From Arthrobacter bussei (GTDB lineage: Bacteria; Actinomycetota; Actinomycetes; Actinomycetales; Micrococcaceae), in NCBI RefSeq assembly GCF_009377195.2, contig NZ_VJXX01000001.1:868001-932000 (forward strand): a stretch of 64,000 nucleotides of DNA, in the 5' to 3' direction. The position numbers and the translations under genes are program-made. Under the pieces are notes generated by a model. The model made no database searches, was not told the DNA's origin, and saw nothing but the letters and a program-made list of their open reading frames with translations. Positions 59,459 to 64,000 of this stretch are shown here, piece by piece (the stretch's first letter is position 1; each line of letters starts with the position of its first letter).

Positions 59459-61243
59459 TCAGCCCTCGGTAGTGGATCCCTCGTCCGGTTCCTCCGCAGG
59501 TGCGCCCGGCTTCCTCGCCGCCGGGTCATCGGCCGGAGCGCCCTCGACGGGAGCCTCCGGATCCGCGCAGGGATCCTCGGCGGCCGGCTCTACCGCAGGA
59601 TCGGCTGCGGCGGGGTTCGTGGCAGGCGAGGCACCTGCGTCAGGTGCGGCAGCGACCGGCGCTGCGGCGACGGGTTCCCCGGGAGCATCTGCCGTCGGCT
59701 GCTCGGCGTCGATGGGATCCGTGGCGCAGGGTGGCTCGGTCGGGTCGACGGCGGGCGGCTCCGTCGGGGTCGGCGTCGGGGTCGGCGTCGGGGTCGGCGT
59801 CGCAGACGGGCTCGGTGTCGCAGACGGGCTCGGTGTCGCAGACGGGCTCGGTGTCGCAGACGGGGTCGGTGCTGGTGTCGCGGACGGGCTCGGTGTTGGA
59901 GTCGCGGACGGGCTCGGTGTCGCGGACGGGCTCGGTGTCGCGGACGACGTGGGTGTAGCGGACGGTGCCGGCGTCGCAGACGCGGTCGGCTTCGGCGTCG
60001 CAGACGCGGTCGGCTTCGGCGTCGGTGTAGCGGACGGGCTCGGCTTCGGCGTCGCAGACGCGGTCGGCTTCGGCGTCGCAGACGCGGTCGGCTTCGGCGT
60101 CGCAGACGCGGTCGGCTTCGGCGTCGAGGACGCGGTCGGCGTCGCGGACGTCCCCGGACCAGCGGACTGGCCCGGCTTCGGCGTAGCCGGCGTCCCCGGA
60201 CCAGCGGACTGGCCCGGCTTCGACGTCCCGGGAGACCCCGGCTTCACGACGGGCGGGACGGACGTCGATGGGTCCGCCGCAGCTCCCGGCACGAGCCCGT
60301 CATCCAGGCCGGAGCCGACATCCTGCCCTGATACGACCGAGAGGGCGTCGCTCTCCACGACCGGCGGCTGCTGGTCGGACCGCGTCGAGGACTGGGCCCA
60401 CACGGGGATGTCGGACGCGCCGCCGTCGCCGGGGGTGTAATCCTTCATCCCACCCTTTCGCTCACCGTGCGAGGTGGGGACGAGGGTCCAGCGCAGGGGG
60501 TCGACGTGCTCGCCGTCGAGGATGGTCTCGAAGTGCAGGTGGCAGCCGGTGGAGGATCCGGTGGTGCCGAGCTCGGCGATGGGATCACTGCCGTTGACGA
60601 TGTCCCCTTCCACCACGGAGATGCCCTGGAGGTGGTTGTACGTGGTGATGAGGCCGTTGCCGTGATCGACCTCGACCCGGTTGCCGCCACCCCAGGGGTG
60701 CCAGCCGACGGCCCGGACCGTACCCGCGTCAGCTGCGAAGACGGGAGTCCCGCACGGCGCCGAGTAGTCCTGGCCGGTGTGGAACTCGCCGGGCTGGCCG
60801 GTGATCGGGCTGGTCCGGAAGCCGAAGGGCGACGTGGGTGTGAGCTCGTCGAGCGGAGCGAAGAGATTCCCGGCGGCGGGATGCTTGACGGCCTGGGCCG
60901 AGAGGGCCTGGGACGCCTCGGCTCCTGCCGTGGCGGGCACGGCCTCCGGTTCGGGGACGAAGGTGACGGGATCCAGCGCGTCACCGGTTCCGAACGGCAT
61001 GAGCAGCGACTCGCCCACGGTGCCGGTCGGTGACAGGGCGTCGGCGCCGATGAGCGCGGAGAGCGTCGTGCGGGAGTCGTCCGGGCCGACGGCGGACGCG
61101 GCGTCCCAGGACTGCGGCACGATCCCCTGGAAGCCGACGAAGCAGACCACCATCGCGAGGCTGGCGTTCATCTTCGTGCGCGATGAACCGCTAGCGCGCC
61201 CCTGCACCTTCGACCTGCTCAGGTGCTTGCCAGCCTGCGTCAC
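59459..61243 (-). CDS. Exported M23-type peptidoglycan endopeptidase with long Ser/Ala/Thr/Pro repeat tail
   Basis: A 594-residue cell-wall enzyme. The N-terminus has basic residues then a hydrophobic segment (NASLAMVVCFVGFQGIVP; signal or anchor). The LytM/M23 domain lies at about 130-245, with zinc motifs HTGQDYSAPCGTPVFAADAG and HLHFETILDG and a complete NRVEVDHGNGLITTYNHLQG core. From ~300 to 510 a repeat tail of S-A-T-P-x-P units follows, then an Ala/Pro/Glu/Asp-rich acidic end. Start GTG 61243 has AGGGGG seven bases upstream; the longer frame at 61306 is less likely. Likely cleaves peptide cross-links. Confidence 0.9.
   Translation of the reverse strand: MTQAGKHLSRSKVQGRASGSSRTKMNASLAMVVCFVGFQGIVPQSWDAASAVGPDDSRTTLSALIGADALSPTGTVGESLLMPFGTGDALDPVTFVPEPEAVPATAGAEASQALSAQAVKHPAAGNLFAPLDELTPTSPFGFRTSPITGQPGEFHTGQDYSAPCGTPVFAADAGTVRAVGWHPWGGGNRVEVDHGNGLITTYNHLQGISVVEGDIVNGSDPIAELGTTGSSTGCHLHFETILDGEHVDPLRWTLVPTSHGERKGGMKDYTPGDGGASDIPVWAQSSTRSDQQPPVVESDALSVVSGQDVGSGLDDGLVPGAAADPSTSVPPVVKPGSPGTSKPGQSAGPGTPATPKPGQSAGPGTSATPTASSTPKPTASATPKPTASATPKPTASATPKPSPSATPTPKPTASATPKPTASATPAPSATPTSSATPSPSATPSPSATPTPSPSATPAPTPSATPSPSATPSPSATPSPSATPTPTPTPTPTPTEPPAVDPTEPPCATDPIDAEQPTADAPGEPVAAAPVAAAPDAGASPATNPAAADPAVEPAAEDPCADPEAPVEGAPADDPAARKPGAPAEEPDEGSTTEG
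59770..60300. repeat. Degenerate tandem repeats encoding the Ser/Ala/Thr/Pro tail of the M23 protein
   Basis: Units such as GTCGCAGACGCGGTCGGCTTCG and GACGGGCTCGGTGTCGC-like blocks recur, several perfect, between ~59770 and ~60130, plus a duplicated CCCGGACCAGCGGACTGGCC stretch at ~60160 and ~60195. Confidence 0.85.
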
Positions 61244-61378
61244 GAATGTCCCCCTGTAGAAGTCCTGCGTCCGGCGGCCGGACCGGGCGACCGCCTCGGA
61301 CTTCATCAGCCACCATGCATAACGTTAGCCCGCGCGCAGCACTCACCGCGACGGTTTGTTGCGATTGGCTAACAAAAT

Positions 61379-62722
61379 TTAGGAGAACTTGAGCCTGCCG
61401 GTGGATGTACCGGTCAACTCGGCCTCGAGCCGCTCCACATGCGTCACGACGACGGCTCGCCGGGGCGATCGCCGGGGCAGGACACGCAACGCGAGGCGCC
61501 AGGCGTCGACGTCGTCCTGCGCCTCTGTCAGGAGGAGATACTGCAGCAGCGTCTCGGGCGATCCGTCCGTCAGCACGGCGTCCCGCAGGAGCGCGGACAC
61601 CTCGTTCCGGAGGCGGACGACGGCCGGCGCCTGGGACCGCGGCAGAACGGGGCCCCGGTAGATCCCGAGCGCCATGCGGTGGGCGCCCCGCTGCAGGTAG
61701 CTGAGCACCTGCACGGCGTCGACGACCAGTTCGGCGGGCAGCCTGTAGGGCCTTGACTGCGGCACCATGTCACCGCCGTGCTGCGCCAGGACCTTGCGCA
61801 ATCGCAGCATCTCGGCCCGCACCGTGGTCCCTGAAGCGTCCTCCGGATAGGCCATCACGGCCAGCTGGTCCGCGGTGAGCCCCTCGGGGTGGAGCGCGAG
61901 GAGGGTCAGCAGTTCCGCGTGGCGGAGACTCAGTTCCAGGGAGGCGCCGCCCGCGTGCACCAGGCCGTGGTCCGTACCGAGGATCTGCAGGCTGTTGCGG
62001 TAGAGGGTGCCTGGCGTGGGAGCCGGCCGGCGCCGCCGGGCGCCCGGTAGCCGGCTCTGCAGCCGGTGGATGCTCAGGTGCGCCTCCGCTGCGGCGACGG
62101 CAGCCTCCACGAGGGCCAGCGTGTGGGTGGCCACGGCATCGGAGGTGCCGGTGATGTCGATGACACCGAGCACGGTCCCGGAATCGGGATCATGCAGCGG
62201 GACGGCAGTGCAGCTCCACGGATGCACCTGGGGGCTGAAGTGTTCGGCGCCGGCGATCTGCACGCTGCGGCGGAGCGCGAGCGCGGTTCCCGGTGCGCTG
62301 GTCCCCACGGTCTCCTCCGACCAGTCCGCGCCGGCCATGAACAGCATGCCCTCGGCCCGACGGCGCAGCTCGCGGTCACCGTCCACCCACAGGAGGCGGC
62401 CGTTCTCGTCGCCGACCGCCACGAGCATCCCGGCGTCCAGGCTGGGCTGCACGAGCAGGCGGTCGATCACCGGCATCACTGCCGCGAGGGGGTGTCCCTG
62501 CCGGTACGCCTCGAGGTCCTCCTCGGAGCAGAACAGGCGTGCGTGCGCGGTCGAGGGGTTGGGGAGATGGGTGAGGGACCTCAGCCACGACTCCTCGACC
62601 AGGCCGCGCAGGTTGCCGTCGACACCGCCGCCCTGCCCCAGGGCCTCATGGGCGGCGAAGGCCCTCCGCTGCAGGATCTCGGAGGAGAGATCCGTGGGGA
62701 GCGTGGAACGGGACGGCGACAT
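61379..62722 (-). CDS. GAF-domain transcription regulator, AcoR-like without sigma-54 module
   Basis: A 447-residue regulator. The N-terminal ~75-225 region is GAF-like (VGDENGRLLWVDGDRELRRRAEGMLFMAGADWSEETVGTSAPGTALALRRSVQIAGAEHF, then LGVIDITG), as in AcoR. The central sigma-54 AAA+ module and the Fis-type C-terminal helix are absent; a C-terminal winged-helix-like region (ELSLRHAELLTLLALHPEGLTADQLAVMAYPED) appears instead. In Actinobacteria such proteins neighbour aldehyde dehydrogenase genes. ATG 62722 with GGAG five bases upstream; GTG 62728 is adjacent. Confidence 0.88.
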   Translation of the reverse strand: MSPSRSTLPTDLSSEILQRRAFAAHEALGQGGGVDGNLRGLVEESWLRSLTHLPNPSTAHARLFCSEEDLEAYRQGHPLAAVMPVIDRLLVQPSLDAGMLVAVGDENGRLLWVDGDRELRRRAEGMLFMAGADWSEETVGTSAPGTALALRRSVQIAGAEHFSPQVHPWSCTAVPLHDPDSGTVLGVIDITGTSDAVATHTLALVEAAVAAAEAHLSIHRLQSRLPGARRRRPAPTPGTLYRNSLQILGTDHGLVHAGGASLELSLRHAELLTLLALHPEGLTADQLAVMAYPEDASGTTVRAEMLRLRKVLAQHGGDMVPQSRPYRLPAELVVDAVQVLSYLQRGAHRMALGIYRGPVLPRSQAPAVVRLRNEVSALLRDAVLTDGSPETLLQYLLLTEAQDDVDAWRLALRVLPRRSPRRAVVVTHVERLEAELTGTSTGRLKFS

Positions 62723-62736
62723 CGACACTCCGCTTC

Positions 62737-62771
62737 GTGACCTGTCCCCCGTGGGGCGTGGGACAGGTCAC
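62737..62771. promoter_or_regulatory. Perfect 12-bp inverted repeat between fprA-like gene and the GAF regulator
   Basis: GTGACCTGTCCC (62737-62748) and GGGACAGGTCAC (62760-62771) with an 11-base spacer. It follows the reductase stop and lies 15 bases before the regulator start. It can serve as a terminator hairpin or as an operator; no U-tract follows. Confidence 0.55.
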
Positions 62772-62783
62772 AGTGTAGCGGGA

Positions 62784-64000
62784 CTACTCACCGCGGGAAA
62801 TGGCCACCATGTCCTCGCGGGGCACCAGTTTCACGCGCTCCCTGACGACTTCCGCGTTGCCCGACGTGTTGACGAAGTTGGAGCCGAGCTTCATCTCGTG
62901 GGCGTCGAGCTTCAGCCACCCGTCCCACGTGGTGTAGCGGACGCCGCGCTCCTCGAGGAGCGTGATGATGGCGTCCTCCGACGGATCCTCGGCGGGCGGC
63001 AGGTTCAGCCGGTCCTCGAGCAGGAAGCCGATCGTCTCGAGGGCATCGCCCTTGGTGTGCCCGATGAGGCCCACGGGCCCGCGCTTGATCCACCCCGTGG
63101 CATAGATGCCGGGTACCGGCGCTCCGCTCTCGTCGATCACGCGGCCGCCCTCGTTGGGGATGACGCCGCGCTTGTCGTCGAAGCCGACCTCGGGCAGCTC
63201 GGAACCGAAGTACCCGATGGCGCGGTAGACGGCCTGCACCGGGTAGTCGATGATCTCGCCGGTGCCGCGGACGTTGCCGTCCCCGGTCAGCTCGGTGCGC
63301 TCGAACCTCATGCCGGCCACCTTCCCGGGCGTCTCCATGGAGTCGTGGATCTCGACCGGAGAGTGCAGGAAGTGGAGGTGCAGCCGCCGGGACGCGCCGG
63401 TCGGCTCGTCCTCGACCAGCCAGTTGGTGAGTGTCTTCACCATCGTCTTGGTCTGGTTGTTGGTGGCGATCTGCTGCTCCGAGCCCGCGTCGAAGTCGAA
63501 GTCCTCGGGGTAGAGGATGATGTCGACGTCGCGCGAGTGCGAGAGTTCGCGCAGTTCCAGGGGCGTGAACTTGACCTGCGCCGGTCCGCGGCGGCCGAAC
63601 ACGTGCACGTCCGTGACAGGCGATGCCTTCAGACCCTGATAGACGTTCTCGGGGATCTCGGTGGAGAGGAGGTCGTCGGCGTGCTTCGACAGGATGCGCG
63701 CGACGTCGAGGGCCACGTTGCCGTTGCCGATGACGGCGATCTCCTTCGCCTCGAGCGGCCAGTCGCGGCTCACGTCAGGGTGTCCGTCGTACCAGGAGAC
63801 GAAGTCCGCACCGCCGAACGAGCCGTCGAGGTCGACCCCGGGGATGGTCAGGTCCGCATCGCGGATGGCGCCGGTGGCGAAGATGACGGCGTCGTAGAAA
63901 CGGCGGAAGTCGGACAGGGTGAGGTCCCTGCCGTAGTTGATGTTGCCGAGGAAGCGGATGTCGCCTCGGTCCAGCACCTTGTGCAGGGCGTTGACGATCC
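62784..64000 (-). CDS. FAD-dependent ferredoxin/adrenodoxin-type NADP reductase, FprA-like, N-terminus cut by window edge
   Basis: 405 codons visible. Rossmann motif VIGNGNVALDVARIL (NADP domain) and FGRRGPAQVKFTPLELREL (NADP phosphate-binding arginines) with YRAIGYFGSELPEVGFDDKRGVIPNEGGRV and GIYATGWIKRGPVGLIGHTKGDALET match mycobacterial FprA and mammalian adrenodoxin reductase. It passes electrons between NADPH and ferredoxins. The FAD GxGxxG at the N-terminus lies beyond the edge. Alternative name: glutamate-synthase-like oxidoreductase, less fitting. Confidence 0.92.
   Translation of the reverse strand, partial: IVNALHKVLDRGDIRFLGNINYGRDLTLSDFRRFYDAVIFATGAIRDADLTIPGVDLDGSFGGADFVSWYDGHPDVSRDWPLEAKEIAVIGNGNVALDVARILSKHADDLLSTEIPENVYQGLKASPVTDVHVFGRRGPAQVKFTPLELRELSHSRDVDIILYPEDFDFDAGSEQQIATNNQTKTMVKTLTNWLVEDEPTGASRRLHLHFLHSPVEIHDSMETPGKVAGMRFERTELTGDGNVRGTGEIIDYPVQAVYRAIGYFGSELPEVGFDDKRGVIPNEGGRVIDESGAPVPGIYATGWIKRGPVGLIGHTKGDALETIGFLLEDRLNLPPAEDPSEDAIITLLEERGVRYTTWDGWLKLDAHEMKLGSNFVNTSGNAEVVRERVKLVPREDMVAISRGE

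Noticed and set aside
59770-60300. CRISPR or integron-like repeat region
   Set aside because: The repeats encode a continuous Ser/Ala/Thr/Pro tail in frame with the M23 enzyme, with no spacer pattern.

Overview
The window is high-GC actinobacterial DNA. Gene content, start-codon use (ATG, GTG and several TTG) and promoter style fit the Micrococcaceae (Arthrobacter and relatives); this assignment is inference from gene content, not a marker-gene result. It is densely packed, mostly housekeeping and metabolic chromosome. I see no transposase, integrase, phage gene or CRISPR array. It is cut at both ends inside genes: murB on the left and a ferredoxin/adrenodoxin-type NADP reductase on the right.

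Layout. 1-4.9 kb (minus): murB coupled to two hot-dog dehydratase genes (HadA/HadB-like), a small membrane protein, a DUF2797 protein, a LigC-like ATP-dependent DNA ligase and a DJ-1/PfpI protein. 4.9-11.1 kb: a MinD/ParA-like ATPase with an atypical P-loop, an XRE-cupin regulator divergent from a TrxR-like flavoprotein plus methyltransferase, a membrane protein, a GH114-type lipoprotein and a small acidic protein. 11.1-14.4 kb: tRNA-Met, tRNA-Thr, a DEAD-box helicase with a long leader, a MOSC protein. 14.4-18.3 kb: a GT87-type mannosyltransferase, a shortened KdpD-like kinase and a KdpE-like regulator joined by overlapping codons. 18.4-29.7 kb: amidohydrolase, reverse transsulfuration pair (cbs and cystathionine gamma-synthase/lyase), ion transporter, tartrate/D-malate dehydrogenase, AlkA-like glycosylase, ABM-domain protein, thioredoxin, DUF1810 protein, and a marR-MFS unit with a clear operator. 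29.8-37.7 kb: DUF6314 protein, two divergent acyltransferase-3 proteins, tRNA-Tyr, a secreted protein, YajQ, HtpX, a second MFS carrier, an anchored protein and an alpha/beta hydrolase. 37.8-44.3 kb: furA-katA, two SDRs with a divergent XRE regulator, an adenine/adenosine deaminase and a STAS-like protein.

44.3-50.0 kb (minus) is the most interesting unit. An anchored Pro/Ala-rich protein with an acidic tail, a sensor kinase, an OmpR-type regulator, an SLC13-type transporter and a glycerate kinase lie in one direction, with 1- or 4-base overlaps at most junctions. This suggests a self-contained sense-import-phosphorylate module for a glycerate-like carboxylate. Its kinase has an in-frame TAA; behind it the same frame stays open for 67 codons of recognisable kinase C-terminus, up to an ATGA overlap with the regulator gene.

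50.3-64 kb: NUDIX hydrolase, MMPL/RND exporter with a TetR regulator and a perfect operator, aldo/keto reductase, GAF-ANTAR antiterminator, a CDF metal exporter with a CmtR-like sensor lacking the third metal cysteine, a DUF779-aldehyde dehydrogenase pair, an M23 endopeptidase with a very long Ser/Ala/Thr/Pro tail, a GAF-type regulator and the FprA-like reductase.

A recurring regulatory theme is a TANNNT -10 box placed 6-7 bases before an ATG or GTG, i.e. leaderless transcripts, seen at ten genes at least. Two other genes have a strong Shine-Dalgarno sequence ideally spaced to an ATC codon.
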